Assembly (NCBI RefSeq): GCF_016405855.1
Contig: NZ_JAEFCA010000013.1
Coordinates: forward strand, 1-51,839
DNA length: 51,839 bases
Direction: 5' to 3'
Source of the DNA: Flavobacterium sp. IB48
GTDB taxonomy: Bacteria > Bacteroidota > Bacteroidia > Flavobacteriales > Flavobacteriaceae
Position 1 is the first letter of the stretch, and each line of letters opens with the position of its first letter. The notes beneath the pieces were generated by a model. That model made no database searches. It was not told where the DNA came from and saw only the letters and a program-made list of their open reading frames with translations. The position numbers and the translations under genes were made by a program. Below are positions 26,470 through 35,760 of this stretch, piece by piece.

Positions 26470-29400
26470 TTAGAAATTAACAGTTAATCCAAGTGTAGTG
26501 ATTGTTGGTGAAGGATAACGTCCGTTATCTACACCATTTAAAAGCTGATTTTGGTTTATTGCTCCAACTTCTGGATCGTATCCTTTATACTTCGTAAAGG
26601 TTAAAACATTCTGCATGTTTGAGGTCACTTTTACATTTGAAATTCCGTACTTAGAGTATAAGTCTTTAGGAAGATTATACGATATTGAAATGTTTTTAAG
26701 TCTTACATAAGATCCATCTTCTACAAATCTGTTGCTTAAACGATAATTAGATGCCGAAGAAGCCGAAGAAGCTGCAATTCTAGTCATGTAAGGATCTCCA
26801 CCTACAATCTGAACGTTACGATAATCATTTGGTCCGTTCGGATCGATTAGTTCTAATTGTGCATATCCTAAAGCAGTTTTTAATAAGTTGGTATTCTCAC
26901 GAGGGTTTTCTAACCATCTTCTTTGGTAATTTAGAACTTCATTTCCGTAAGAACCGGTAAATAAAATGCTTACATCAAATCCTAAGAAAGAAAAACTATT
27001 ATTAAGTCCGAATGTAAAATCTGGATTAGGATTACCAATATAACCAGCATCTTTTTCGTTGATTACACCATCTTTATTCGCATCTTCAAACATATAATCT
27101 CCAATCCAAACACCATTTTCACCAATTGCCATTCCTTCAGGCAATGCTGTTGGTTTTACTACTCCGTTGGCATCTTTATAATAGAAATCTGTTGCTTTTT
27201 CAAAACGTCCGATTACTTTATAGCCATAAAATTGTCCTAATGGCTGTCCAACAGCAGTACGAGTAACAACCGTTACGTCTGAACCTTGTTGTAAGGTCTG
27301 ATCGTAAACACCAGATTCTGAATTCAGTTTCAATACTTTAGATCTATTCACTGAAATATTGAAATTTGATTTCCAAAGAAAATCTTTTCTCTGCATGTTA
27401 ATCGTGTTAATAGTGAACTCAAAACCTTTATTTTCAAGAGATCCAATATTAGCAAAAGGTGGCGTTGTAGCTCCTTGCCCTGTTGTTCCTACATAAGCAG
27501 GAAGTGATAATCTTAATAATAAATCGTCTGTTTTCTTGTAATAAGCATCTGCTGTGATTTCAATTCTATTGTCTAGAAGTCCGATGTCTAAACCAATATT
27601 AGTCTGGTTTGATTTTTCCCATTTAAGGTCTGGATTTGCTGTATTAGTTGCAATTTGTCCGCTTCCCCAATTTGTAGCAGAAGTACCGTAAACAGAAGTG
27701 TAAGCATTATTTGGTACGCTTGAGTTACCTGTTACTCCCCATCCAGCACGTAATTTTAGGTTGCTAATTGTCTGGTTTTCTTTCAAAAATGATTCATTTG
27801 AAACTTTCCAAGCTAATGCAGCAGATGGAAACCAATCCCATTTGTTGCCTTCAGCAAATTGTGAAGATCCGTCTCTTCTAATTGTTCCTGTTAGAATATA
27901 TCTATCATCAAATGTATAAGTTGCTCTTGCAAAATAAGAACTAAGCGATTTTGTAGAACTTGCATTTGAGTTTCTTGCTGTTGTTGGGTCACCTGCATTT
28001 AAATCTGTTGCTCCGTTTGTTAAATAGCCTGAACGGTAACCGTATAGATTTTCCCAGTTTTGCTCTTGAAGCTCTTGAGCCAACATCGCATTAACATTAC
28101 TTTTTCCGAATACTTTATTATAAGTCAATGTATTTGTCCAAATCCAGTTTTCGCTAGTAGATTTTGTTCTTGATCCTTCTCTTACTTCGTTTGATAATGC
28201 TCCAAAAGTATAAGATGGATTAAAAGTATATCTATTTCCAAAACCATAATCTATAGAATATTGTGTTTTAAGTTTTAAATCTTTTGTAAAACCAATTTCT
28301 GCATACACATTCCCTCTAATTCCGTAATCTTTTCCGTGATTATCTTTAAGCATTGCAATTCCGAGTGGGTTGGTTTGAACGAATTCAGTTGTATCTGGTC
28401 CATCAAAAGTTCCATCAGCATTACGAGACGCTACGTTTGGAGTTTGTTTTAGTGCCGTTAAAATCACAGAATCATCATTAACTGTTGTTACCTGATTGGT
28501 TTTGTAGGTATTTAAATTCACTCCAACCTTCATCCATTTTTTTACTTGAGAATCGACTACAGCTCGAATCGTCATACGATCAAATGAAGATCCGATTATT
28601 GTTCCTTCCTGATCAAAATAAGACATTCCTAATGCATAAGTGGTAGTATCAGATCCGCCTGAAGCAGATAAATTATAACTCTGGATTAAACCTGTTTGAA
28701 ATAATTCGTCTTGCCAATTTGTTCCTTCTCCTAATAAATCAGGACGAATAAAATAAGGGTCTCTTTGTACGATTCCTAAATCTGCTCTTGTGTTTTTAAG
28801 CGTTCCATATTCTCGCAAATTTAGCACTTGCAATTCTTTAGGCATTTGCTGCCATCCTACATAACTGTCAAAATTTAAAGTCAAATCTCCTTTTCTACCT
28901 GTTTTAGTTGTCACCATAATTACTCCATTTGCAGCTCGAGATCCATAAATAGCAGTTGCAGAAGCATCTTTCAAAATATCGATCGAAGCGATATCTTGCG
29001 GGTTAATTCCTGAAAGCGGATTTGTATTTAATGAACCAGAATTACCATCTATAATGACACCATCAATTACATAAATTGGCTCATTAGAACCTGTAATAGA
29101 ACTTATACCACGAATACGCACCGAAGAACTTCCGCCTGGTGTACCACTATTCTGCTGAATCTGCACCCCAGCAGCTCGTCCTTGTAATACCTGATCTATA
29201 GTTGTAGAAACAGATTGTGTTACTGCTGCACTAGATATAGAAGAAATAGCTCCTGTTAAATCTGCTCTTTTTGCAGTTCCGTATCCAATAACAACAACTT
29301 CTTTCAAGTCATTTAAATTTTCTTCTAGTACAGCATCAATTTTAGTTTTATTGTTCACCGCTACTTCGTGCGGTTTATATCCGATAAAGCTAAAAACTAA

Positions 29401-29637
29401 AATACTATTAGTAGGAATAGATTGGAGCGTATAAGTTCCGTCAAAATTCGATACTGTACTTGTTTTAGTTCCCTTTACAATAATATTGACACCCGGTATT
29501 GGTCCGGCACCATCAGTTACAGTACCTGTAACAGTAATTTGTGCATTTACCGAAGCAGAAAATACCATCATCAGGATTAAGAACCCCAAATTCTTAAAGT
29601 ATTTAGATCTGCTTTTAGTAATTAAAAAGTTAGTCAT
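26470..29637 (-). CDS. SusC/RagA TonB-dependent oligosaccharide transporter of the xylan locus
   Basis: This 1055-aa outer-membrane transporter has a signal peptide (about 16-33, ending VNAQ), a carboxypeptidase-regulatory-like domain (about 34-110, GTVTDGAGPIPGVNIIVKG), the plug with LKDASATAIYGSRAANGVIMVTTK and a beta-barrel ending TTLGLTVNF. Unlike the SusC at 9585 it has no STN domain, so it is not tied to FecR signalling. It is the first gene of a six-gene operon ending at 17404. A clear promoter lies 111-141 nt upstream with a LacI-type site on its -33 element, so control by that regulator is likely. Confidence 0.94.
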   Translation of the reverse strand: MTNFLITKSRSKYFKNLGFLILMMVFSASVNAQITVTGTVTDGAGPIPGVNIIVKGTKTSTVSNFDGTYTLQSIPTNSILVFSFIGYKPHEVAVNNKTKIDAVLEENLNDLKEVVVIGYGTAKRADLTGAISSISSAAVTQSVSTTIDQVLQGRAAGVQIQQNSGTPGGSSSVRIRGISSITGSNEPIYVIDGVIIDGNSGSLNTNPLSGINPQDIASIDILKDASATAIYGSRAANGVIMVTTKTGRKGDLTLNFDSYVGWQQMPKELQVLNLREYGTLKNTRADLGIVQRDPYFIRPDLLGEGTNWQDELFQTGLIQSYNLSASGGSDTTTYALGMSYFDQEGTIIGSSFDRMTIRAVVDSQVKKWMKVGVNLNTYKTNQVTTVNDDSVILTALKQTPNVASRNADGTFDGPDTTEFVQTNPLGIAMLKDNHGKDYGIRGNVYAEIGFTKDLKLKTQYSIDYGFGNRYTFNPSYTFGALSNEVREGSRTKSTSENWIWTNTLTYNKVFGKSNVNAMLAQELQEQNWENLYGYRSGYLTNGATDLNAGDPTTARNSNASSTKSLSSYFARATYTFDDRYILTGTIRRDGSSQFAEGNKWDWFPSAALAWKVSNESFLKENQTISNLKLRAGWGVTGNSSVPNNAYTSVYGTSATNWGSGQIATNTANPDLKWEKSNQTNIGLDIGLLDNRIEITADAYYKKTDDLLLRLSLPAYVGTTGQGATTPPFANIGSLENKGFEFTINTINMQRKDFLWKSNFNISVNRSKVLKLNSESGVYDQTLQQGSDVTVVTRTAVGQPLGQFYGYKVIGRFEKATDFYYKDANGVVKPTALPEGMAIGENGVWIGDYMFEDANKDGVINEKDAGYIGNPNPDFTFGLNNSFSFLGFDVSILFTGSYGNEVLNYQRRWLENPRENTNLLKTALGYAQLELIDPNGPNDYRNVQIVGGDPYMTRIAASSASSASNYRLSNRFVEDGSYVRLKNISISYNLPKDLYSKYGISNVKVTSNMQNVLTFTKYKGYDPEVGAINQNQLLNGVDNGRYPSPTITTLGLTVNF

Positions 29638-29747
29638 AAATAATTGGTTTAATGAGTTAATAGTTGGTTTAGTTAGTTTCTATTTGGCGACTATAGTATT
29701 GCTTTCAATTTTTAACATTTCAAGCGAATAACAACTTATAGTCAAAA

Positions 29748-29777
29748 CAAATATATGCAAAAAACAACAATACACAA
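29748..29777 (-). promoter_or_regulatory. Promoter of the xylan susC operon
   Basis: On the minus strand TTG (29775-29777) and TATATTTG (29748-29755) are exactly 19 nt apart, the Bacteroidota optimum. The TTG is the end of the operator at 29774-29785, so a bound regulator would cover the -33 element. Confidence 0.75.
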
Positions 29778-29785
29778 TCGGTTGC
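29774..29785. promoter_or_regulatory. LacI-type operator candidate 1 (susC promoter)
   Basis: ACAATCGGTTGC, a near-palindrome with central CpG, overlaps the -33 element of the susC promoter. It is one of six copies in the window, all between genes of the xylan locus. Confidence 0.7.
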
Positions 29786-29789
29786 GTTA

Positions 29790-30120
29790 ATTTTTATTCT
29801 CAATTTGAAAAAAATATCATTAAAAAAAAGAATTATACGCAGTAAAATTTAAAAATTATTAAACAATCATCAAAAACAGTATTTAATATCACGAAAACGT
29901 TAGAGATAATAAATCGTTTAATTCAAAATCTTAAAAAAAACATAAAATGTTAAATTCTTATTTTTTTTAAGCAAGTACTAAAACGATGTAGTAACCGTCG
30001 TAAAATTCGTCATAAAATAAATCTTTGTCAATCCCTTATAAAACGGGACTTAAGAAATATTAAATACTGAAAACCAATACACTAGACCCTATAATGTATA
30101 TTTCTTACAAAACTTAAGAA
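29790..30120. other. Long AT-rich gap upstream of the xylan susC
   Basis: There is no open frame of note and no recognised RNA. It is bounded on each side by an operator copy. The length (575 nt between susC and tal in total) suggests room for regulation or DNA looping. Confidence 0.4.
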
Positions 30121-30124
30121 AGAA

Positions 30125-30136
30125 ACAATCGGTTGC
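30125..30136. promoter_or_regulatory. LacI-type operator candidate 2 (distal to susC)
   Basis: ACAATCGGTTGC is identical to the site at 29774 and lies 351 bp from it in the same orientation. It is just past the tal terminator. No well-formed promoter is seen next to it; an auxiliary operator for looping is one possibility. Confidence 0.6.
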
Positions 30137-30151
30137 TTTTATTTTATAAAA

Positions 30152-30183
30152 AAACTCCCTTCTAAATAACTAGAAGGGAGTTT
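30152..30183 (-). terminator. Rho-independent terminator of the transaldolase gene
   Basis: A 13-bp stem (arm AAACTCCCTTCTA, 30152-30164 with 30171-30183) with a 6-nt loop is followed on the minus strand by a run of T. It lies 30 nt past the tal stop and insulates tal from the susC operon. Confidence 0.88.
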
Positions 30184-30212
30184 AAAAACTACAAAAAATG
30201 AAAAATAAAATA

Positions 30213-30869
30213 TTATAAGTTCATCTTTTTGGCATCTTCAACAAATTGTTTCAGACCAATATCTGTTAACGGATGTTTCAACAATCCTTTAATCGCAGAA
30301 AGGGGTCCTGTCATTACATCGGAACCAATTTTTGCACAATTGATAATATGCATCGTGTGTCTCACAGAAGCCGATAATATTTGAGTTTGATAATTATAGT
30401 TATCATAGATTTCTCTAATTTCCGAAATCAGATGCATTCCGTCTGTTGAAACATCATCTAAACGTCCTAAAAATGGAGAAACGTAAGTCGCTCCTGCTTT
30501 TGCCGCCAATAAGGCTTGTCCAGCAGAAAATACCAAAGTTACATTGGTACGAATTTCTTTTGAAGAAAAATATTTACAGGCTTTTACACCATCACCAATC
30601 ATAGGCAATTTCACTACGATCTGAGGATGTAAAGCGGCCAATTCCTCGCCTTCTCTTACCATTCCTTCAAAGTCGGTTGAGATTACCTCAGCAGAAACAT
30701 CGCCATCAACGATATTACAAATGTCAAGATAATGTTTCAGGATATTTTCTTTTCCTGTAATTCCTTCTTTTGCCATTAAAGACGGATTGGTGGTTACGCC
30801 GTCTAAAACGCCTAAAGCCTGCGCTTCTTCAATATCTTGAAGATTGGCAGTGTCAATAAAAAATTTCAT
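30213..30869 (-). CDS. tal: Transaldolase (small TalC/FSA-type)
   Basis: This 218-aa cytosolic enzyme moves a three-carbon unit between sugar phosphates in the pentose phosphate pathway. The start MKFFIDTANLQDI, the segment GVTTNPSLMAKE and the Schiff-base lysine in VVKLPM (K87) identify the small transaldolase/fructose-6-phosphate aldolase group. Here it would take xylulose-5-phosphate products onward. It stands alone, 605 nt after xylA and with its own terminator. The other reading, fructose-6-phosphate aldolase, cannot be excluded without a phylogeny; the xylose context favours transaldolase. Confidence 0.9.
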   Translation of the reverse strand: MKFFIDTANLQDIEEAQALGVLDGVTTNPSLMAKEGITGKENILKHYLDICNIVDGDVSAEVISTDFEGMVREGEELAALHPQIVVKLPMIGDGVKACKYFSSKEIRTNVTLVFSAGQALLAAKAGATYVSPFLGRLDDVSTDGMHLISEIREIYDNYNYQTQILSASVRHTMHIINCAKIGSDVMTGPLSAIKGLLKHPLTDIGLKQFVEDAKKMNL

Positions 30870-30930
30870 AAGTTTTTTGGTTTATTAGTTGTTATAAATA
30901 ATTCTTTATCATCGAATGAATCGCATAGTG

Positions 30931-31059
30931 TGTCATTTCGACGAAGGAGACCCGAGCGATAGCGAACAGGCGAAGCAAATCTTCGCGAGAAACTCGACAA
31001 AGATTAGTTATTTACTTTGTGGAGCTACTTACGGAGATTTCTCCTTCGTCGAAATGACA
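30931..31059. repeat. MITE-like inverted-repeat element, family R3
   Basis: The ends are a perfect 20-bp inverted repeat (30931-30950 with 31040-31059, starting TGTCATTTCGACGAAGGAGA). The middle contains 'cgaagcaaatcttcgcgagaaactcgacaaag'-type sequence shared with the copy at 42466-42573. It is non-coding and lies between xylA and tal. Confidence 0.85.
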
Positions 31060-31421
31060 AAACTGTACGTTTTTTTCTTTGTGTAGATAAATTTAGTAGA
31101 GATGCACTGTAGTGTGTCGAAATTTTAGTGAGTGAAAAATGTGCATTTCGATTGATTCTGCTCTTCAAAAAACCTTCAATAAAAAAAACTCACTTATTAT
31201 TTTATCAAACTGACTTTTTATTCATTTCAATTTTCAAAAAACAGTAACTAAACCTTCAATCTGTTTTTCTTGAATCTTAATGTAAAAAAGCCATAATCTT
31301 AATACACATTTTCGAAGTTTTTATCTAAAAAAACATTTTTAGACATTTTAACGTTTTATAACTATCATGTTTAAAAATTAAAACTTTTTCTAGATTTTTT
31401 TCTCACTAAATATTTTGGAGA
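31060..31421. other. AT-rich intergenic stretch downstream of xylA
   Basis: No gene, RNA or operator copy was recognised. It lies between the R3 element and the hairpin after xylA. Confidence 0.4.
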
Positions 31422-31452
31422 AACCTAACAGATTTTAGAAATCTGTTAGGTT
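31422..31452 (-). terminator. Hairpin after xylA
   Basis: A perfect 14-bp stem (arm AACCTAACAGATTT, 31422-31435 with 31439-31452) with a 3-nt loop lies 23 nt past the xylA stop. The T tail on the minus strand is weak, but position and strength suggest a transcript end. Confidence 0.7.
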
Positions 31453-31474
31453 GAATATTTAAAATCTAAATCAA

Positions 31475-32800
31475 TTAAATATATTGATTGATGATATTTT
31501 CAAACAATTCTTGTTTACCGCTTTGAAGATTTAATTCTCCATTTTCGTGAGCGATAGTATAAAGATCTTTTAAACCTAATTTACCGTCAGCAAAATCTTT
31601 ACCTTTTCCAGAATCAAAAGAGCTGTATCTTTCTTTTCTTAATTTCTCGTATGGAGAAGAAGAAATGATTTTATCAGCAGTCAGTAAAGCTCTTGCAAAA
31701 GTATCAGCTCCACCAATGTGCGCCAAGAAAACATCTTCTAAGTCTGTAGAGTTTCTTCTAATTTTAGCATCAAAGTTAACTCCACCACCTTGTAATCCGC
31801 CAGCTTTTAAGAAAACTAACATTGCTTCAGTAGTTTCTTGGATGTTATTTGGAAATTGATCTGTATCCCATCCGTTTTGGTAATCACCTCTGTTAGCATC
31901 GATACTTCCTAACATTCCAGCTTTTGCAGCCACTTCTAATTCGTGTTGGAAAGTATGTTGTGCTAAAGTAGCGTGGTTTACCTCGATATTGATTTTGAAA
32001 TCTTTATCTAAACCATAATTTTTTAAGAACCCAATCGCTGTAGCTGAGTCAAAATCGTATTGGTGTTTAGATGGTTCCATTGGTTTTGGCTCGATGAAGA
32101 AAGTTCCTTTGAAACCTTGAGCTCTTGCGTAATCTCTAGACATTCCTAAGAATTGCGCCATGTGGTCTAATTCTCTTCCCATATCTGTGTTTAGCAAAGA
32201 CATATATCCTTCTCTACCTCCCCAGAATACATAGTTTTCTCCTCCTAAAGCGATTGTAGCATCCAAAGCCAATTTTACTTGTCCACCAGCTCTTGCTACT
32301 ACATTAAAATCAGGATTTGTAGCCGCACCGTTCATGAATCTTGGGTTTGAGAAACAGTTTGAAGTTCCCCAAAGCAATTTAATTCCAGAGTCTGCTTTTT
32401 TCTGTTTTAAGTAATCTGTAATAAAAGCCAAACGTTTTTCTGATTCTGCGAAAGTTGGCCCTTCGTTAATCAAATCGTAATCGTGGAAACAAAAATAATC
32501 GAATCCCATTTTGCTAATGAATTCAAAAGCAGCATCTGCCTTATCTTTTGCAGCCTGATACGGATCTGATGAAGCATCCCAAGCAAATTGCTGCGTTCCT
32601 GGTCCGAATGGATCGCTACCTTGTCCGCAGAATGTATGCCAATAAGCGATAGCAAATTTAAAGTGCTCACGCATTGTTTTCCCAGCCACAACTTGGTCTG
32701 GATTGTAATATTTAAATGCCAAAGGATTGTCAGACTCTTTTCCTTCAAATTTAATTTGGCCAATACCTTTGTAGTATTCTTTATCTCCTAAAACTATCAT
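31475..32800 (-). CDS. xylA: Xylose isomerase
   Basis: A 441-aa cytosolic enzyme that turns D-xylose into D-xylulose. Length and motifs fit the class II xylose isomerases: the catalytic His in FCFHDYD (H106) with D109, WGGREGY (near 193-199) and the metal-binding Glu in FFIEPKP (E237). It follows xylB by 9 nt in a xylR-xylB-xylA transcript, so the last gene of the operon is the first enzyme of the pathway. Identification is secure. Confidence 0.98.
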   Translation of the reverse strand: MIVLGDKEYYKGIGQIKFEGKESDNPLAFKYYNPDQVVAGKTMREHFKFAIAYWHTFCGQGSDPFGPGTQQFAWDASSDPYQAAKDKADAAFEFISKMGFDYFCFHDYDLINEGPTFAESEKRLAFITDYLKQKKADSGIKLLWGTSNCFSNPRFMNGAATNPDFNVVARAGGQVKLALDATIALGGENYVFWGGREGYMSLLNTDMGRELDHMAQFLGMSRDYARAQGFKGTFFIEPKPMEPSKHQYDFDSATAIGFLKNYGLDKDFKINIEVNHATLAQHTFQHELEVAAKAGMLGSIDANRGDYQNGWDTDQFPNNIQETTEAMLVFLKAGGLQGGGVNFDAKIRRNSTDLEDVFLAHIGGADTFARALLTADKIISSSPYEKLRKERYSSFDSGKGKDFADGKLGLKDLYTIAHENGELNLQSGKQELFENIINQYI

Positions 32801-32809
32801 TTGATTCTT

Positions 32810-34291
32810 TTATTTATTTGTTAATATTAATTCTAATTCTTGTTTCCATTTTTTATAAGCTGCTTCGTATTCCTCTTTATTTTTTAGAGGCAAAAAGGTC
32901 ATTACGTGATCGTTTGTCGTAATTCCTGAACCAAATTTTTCAAAGTCACCATCTGTCAAGCCTACTGCTCTTGCCGCTCCTACTGCTCCTGTTGTGTTGT
33001 AAATTTCGATTTCGTGACCAATTAATGTGGCAACTGTATTAGAGAAAATTTCGGAACGGAATAAATTATCATTTCCGGCTCTAATTACATTAATCGTTGC
33101 ATTGTCATCTTTCAAGCATTCCATTCCGTACACAAAAGAAAACGCAATTGCTTCCAAAGATGCTCTGAATAAATGTGCGCTGGTATGAATATTAAAATTC
33201 AAGTTTAAAATATGAGATCCAATGTTTTTATTATTGAACATTCTTTCGGCTCCATTTCCAAATGGAATAACAACCAATCCTTGTGAGCCAACATTTATCT
33301 GAGATGCTTTTTCGTTCATTTCTTCATACGACTCATTTCCGATATTGTTTCGCATCCAGCGGTATTGGATTCCTGCTCCGTTTATATTCAGCAATTTCCC
33401 AACTCTCGGATTTGATTCCGTATAATTCACATGAACAAAGTTGTTTACACGAGTACTTTTTCCTGAATTTGTTTCTGTCACAGCATAGAAAACGCCTGAT
33501 GTACCACCAGTCGCTGCAACTTCTCCCGGACGAAGCACATTCAATGACAAAGCATTATTTGGCTGATCTCCTGCTCTGTACACGATCGGAATTCCTGCAG
33601 GAAGACCAGATTCTTGTGAAGCTTTTTCAGTAACAACACCTTGATTCGTAAAATTCTCTACAATTTTTGGAGTTAATATTGTATCGATTCCGTAATATTC
33701 TAAAAGCCAGTCGGCTACTTTATTTTCTTTATAATCCCAAAGCATTCCTTCAGACAAACCATTTTTGGTAGTCGTTACTTCGCCCGTTAATTTCAAAGCG
33801 ATGTAATCTCCCGGAAGCATATATTTAGAGATCTTATTGTAAACTTCAGGTTCGTTTTCTTTCACCCATTTTAACTTTGAAGCAGTAAAATTTCCTGGCG
33901 AATTCAATAAATGCGACATGCATTTTTCTTCTCCAATTTCGGCGAAAGCCTTATTTCCAATTTCAACCGCACGGCTGTCACACCAGATAATTGAATTTCG
34001 AAGCGCACTACCGTCATTGTCCACAATCACCAATCCGTGCATTTGGTACGAAATACCAATTCCCTGAATTTTAGAAGCATCGATATTTGATTCTTTAATC
34101 GCTCTTTTAGTCGCTGTACAAATGTGCTGCCACCAAATTTCAGGATCTTGTTCTGCCCAGTCTGGGTGAATCGAAAGGATTTCCATTTCGTTCTGCGGTT
34201 CATTCAGAACGATTACTTTTTTGCCCGTTTCTGCTTCTACCAAGGCCACCTTGACAGAAGAACTTCCAATATCATATCCGATATAATACAT
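32810..34291 (-). CDS. xylB: Xylulokinase (FGGY family)
   Basis: A 493-aa cytosolic kinase that phosphorylates D-xylulose to xylulose-5-phosphate. The FGGY N-terminal lobe begins YYIGYDIGSSSVKVALV with the phosphate-binding loop. It continues with SYQMHGLVIVD (substrate side) and the catalytic Asp in YRAGDQPNNAL (D242). The C-terminal lobe has ATGGTSGVFYAV and GNDNLFRSEIF. It starts one nucleotide after the regulator stop and ends 9 nt before xylA, so translation is probably coupled. Paired with xylose isomerase the assignment is secure. Confidence 0.97.
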   Translation of the reverse strand: MYYIGYDIGSSSVKVALVEAETGKKVIVLNEPQNEMEILSIHPDWAEQDPEIWWQHICTATKRAIKESNIDASKIQGIGISYQMHGLVIVDNDGSALRNSIIWCDSRAVEIGNKAFAEIGEEKCMSHLLNSPGNFTASKLKWVKENEPEVYNKISKYMLPGDYIALKLTGEVTTTKNGLSEGMLWDYKENKVADWLLEYYGIDTILTPKIVENFTNQGVVTEKASQESGLPAGIPIVYRAGDQPNNALSLNVLRPGEVAATGGTSGVFYAVTETNSGKSTRVNNFVHVNYTESNPRVGKLLNINGAGIQYRWMRNNIGNESYEEMNEKASQINVGSQGLVVIPFGNGAERMFNNKNIGSHILNLNFNIHTSAHLFRASLEAIAFSFVYGMECLKDDNATINVIRAGNDNLFRSEIFSNTVATLIGHEIEIYNTTGAVGAARAVGLTDGDFEKFGSGITTNDHVMTFLPLKNKEEYEAAYKKWKQELELILTNK

Positions 34292-34292
34292 A

Positions 34293-35300
34293 CTATAATG
34301 ATTCTCTTATTATTAATTTTGTTGGCACATAACACTGCGTTTCTTCGTCATGCGTGATAAATGCCGCTGCTTTGGTTCCTAGTTCTTTAAAATCAGTTGA
34401 AACAACCGAAATTCCTTTGTATATAAACTTTTTCATTGGGGTTTCGTTATAAGATAAAAATCCAACGTCTTTCCCTGGTTCATAATCTTTCTCCTTGCAC
34501 TGTTCTAAAAAGTGTCCCAAAATTCGGTCGCTTACACTGATATATGCAATTCCTTTCTCGATATTGAACTTTTTTGGATCTGTAATCACTTCATATTCAA
34601 AACCAAAATCGGCACAGAATTTTTTAAAATATTCTACCGTTTCCCACGGATGATTTGTAAAATCTGGATATACAAATTGTATTTTTTTATACTTTTTAAA
34701 CAGATCTCCTGCTTCTTTCAAAGACTCATAAAACGCTTTCCCAAAATCCTGAAAAACATAATTATTCGCTTTATCTGCTCTAATATTCCAGTCAATCAAA
34801 AGCAGTTTATCTTTTGAGATTGCCGACAATGCTGGCGGAATATCCTTGTGGTCAAAATTCATTACCACATATTTGTAATATTTCCCGATTCCGTTATTAA
34901 TGATCGTTTTAAAAACATCAATATTATAATGGTGAAACTGCACATCGATAATCACATTATCAGGCAAATTATTCACAACCGAATGATACAAAACCTCTTT
35001 ATAAGCTTTAAAGGTATCCAAAACCAAAAGCACTTTTCTTGTTTCACCCGCTACATAATAGCCTTTGTTAGGCACAGAATCGATTACTTTTTGATCTTTT
35101 AAAATTGAATACGCCTTAAAAACCGTATCTCTAGAAAGCTGATATGTTTTGCAAATCACATTTACAGACGGGAGCAAATCTCCCTTTTGCAAAATATTTT
35201 CCGCAATAGCATTTGTAATTCCGTCAACCAACTGCTGGTACTTCGGAATATCACTTTCGTGATTTATTATAAATTCAAATTTTTCTTCTTCTTTTAGCAT
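34293..35300 (-). CDS. xylR: GntR-family regulator with sugar-binding C-terminal domain (XylR-type)
   Basis: The protein has 335 aa. A GntR winged helix-turn-helix (about 17-85, KYQQLVDGITNAIAEN ... LPSVNVICKTYQLSRDTVFKAY) is joined to a periplasmic-binding-protein-like effector domain (about 88-335). This layout is that of AraR/XylR-type sugar-sensing repressors of Bacteroidota. It is the first gene of the xylR-xylB-xylA operon with a 1-nt gap to xylB. A tandem 10-bp repeat framed by TAGCATA/TATGCTA lies directly on its start codon and may be its own operator. Xylose as the effector is inferred. Confidence 0.88.
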   Translation of the reverse strand: MLKEEEKFEFIINHESDIPKYQQLVDGITNAIAENILQKGDLLPSVNVICKTYQLSRDTVFKAYSILKDQKVIDSVPNKGYYVAGETRKVLLVLDTFKAYKEVLYHSVVNNLPDNVIIDVQFHHYNIDVFKTIINNGIGKYYKYVVMNFDHKDIPPALSAISKDKLLLIDWNIRADKANNYVFQDFGKAFYESLKEAGDLFKKYKKIQFVYPDFTNHPWETVEYFKKFCADFGFEYEVITDPKKFNIEKGIAYISVSDRILGHFLEQCKEKDYEPGKDVGFLSYNETPMKKFIYKGISVVSTDFKELGTKAAAFITHDEETQCYVPTKLIIRESL

Positions 35301-35327
35301 ACCGTTCTGTTCCGTTCTGTTATGCTA
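35295..35327. promoter_or_regulatory. Tandem-repeat operator candidate at the xylR start
   Basis: CCGTTCTGTT occurs twice head to tail (35302-35311, 35312-35321) and is enclosed by TAGCATA (35295-35301) and TATGCTA (35321-35327). The ten-base period places both copies on one face of the helix. The xylR start codon is inside the element, which suggests autorepression. Confidence 0.55.
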
Positions 35328-35388
35328 AAGTAGCTAAAAATCTTTTATAAAAAATTATTTTTTACATGAATTATGTTATTTTTTTTTA

Positions 35389-35546
35389 GCTCCGGAAGAG
35401 CGTAATATTTATAGAAAATTAAAATGCACATAGATTAAAAACTCCGGCGGAGCGACACATTTATCGCAAAATAATATATCACCCCGCTGAGGCTTTTTAC
35501 AATTGGGCGTTCTAAAAATTCTATAAATATTTCGTCCCTCTGGGAC
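35389..35546. repeat. Inverted-repeat element, family R2 (second copy)
   Basis: It begins GCTCCGGAAGAGCG-TAATATTTATAGA and ends TCTATAAATATTTCGTCCC-tctgggac, with 'actccggcggagcgacac' and 'ccccgctgaggc' in the middle. It has the same plan as 17225-17335. Confidence 0.75.
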
Positions 35547-35736
35547 TTCGCGAGTAACTCCAAATAAGACTCCCATCTTTGTCGAGTTTCTTGTGGAGAT
35601 TTCTCCTCCGTCGAAATGACAAACTAGATGAAATATCTATAGTATTTTTTTCTATCATAGCTCTGGAAGAGCGTAATATTTATATAAAATTAAAATCCTC
35701 ACCTATTAAAAGCTCCAGTGGGGCGACATATAACAC
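35547..35736. repeat. Remnants of R3 (right end) and R2 (left half)
   Basis: Positions 35575-35622 match the right end of R3 (GAGATTTCTCCTCCGTCGAA and following). Positions about 35659-35736 match the left half of R2 (GCTCTGGAAGAGCGTAATAT). The 503-nt gap between GH43 and xylR is therefore mostly stacked repeat material. Confidence 0.65.
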
Positions 35737-35760
35737 ATCATTATAAAACTCAAAAACAAC

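Noticed and set aside
30931..31059. Possible CRISPR or small-RNA locus from inverted repeats
   Set aside because: There are only single inverted pairs, no regularly spaced direct repeats and no cas genes; it fits a dispersed MITE-like element better.
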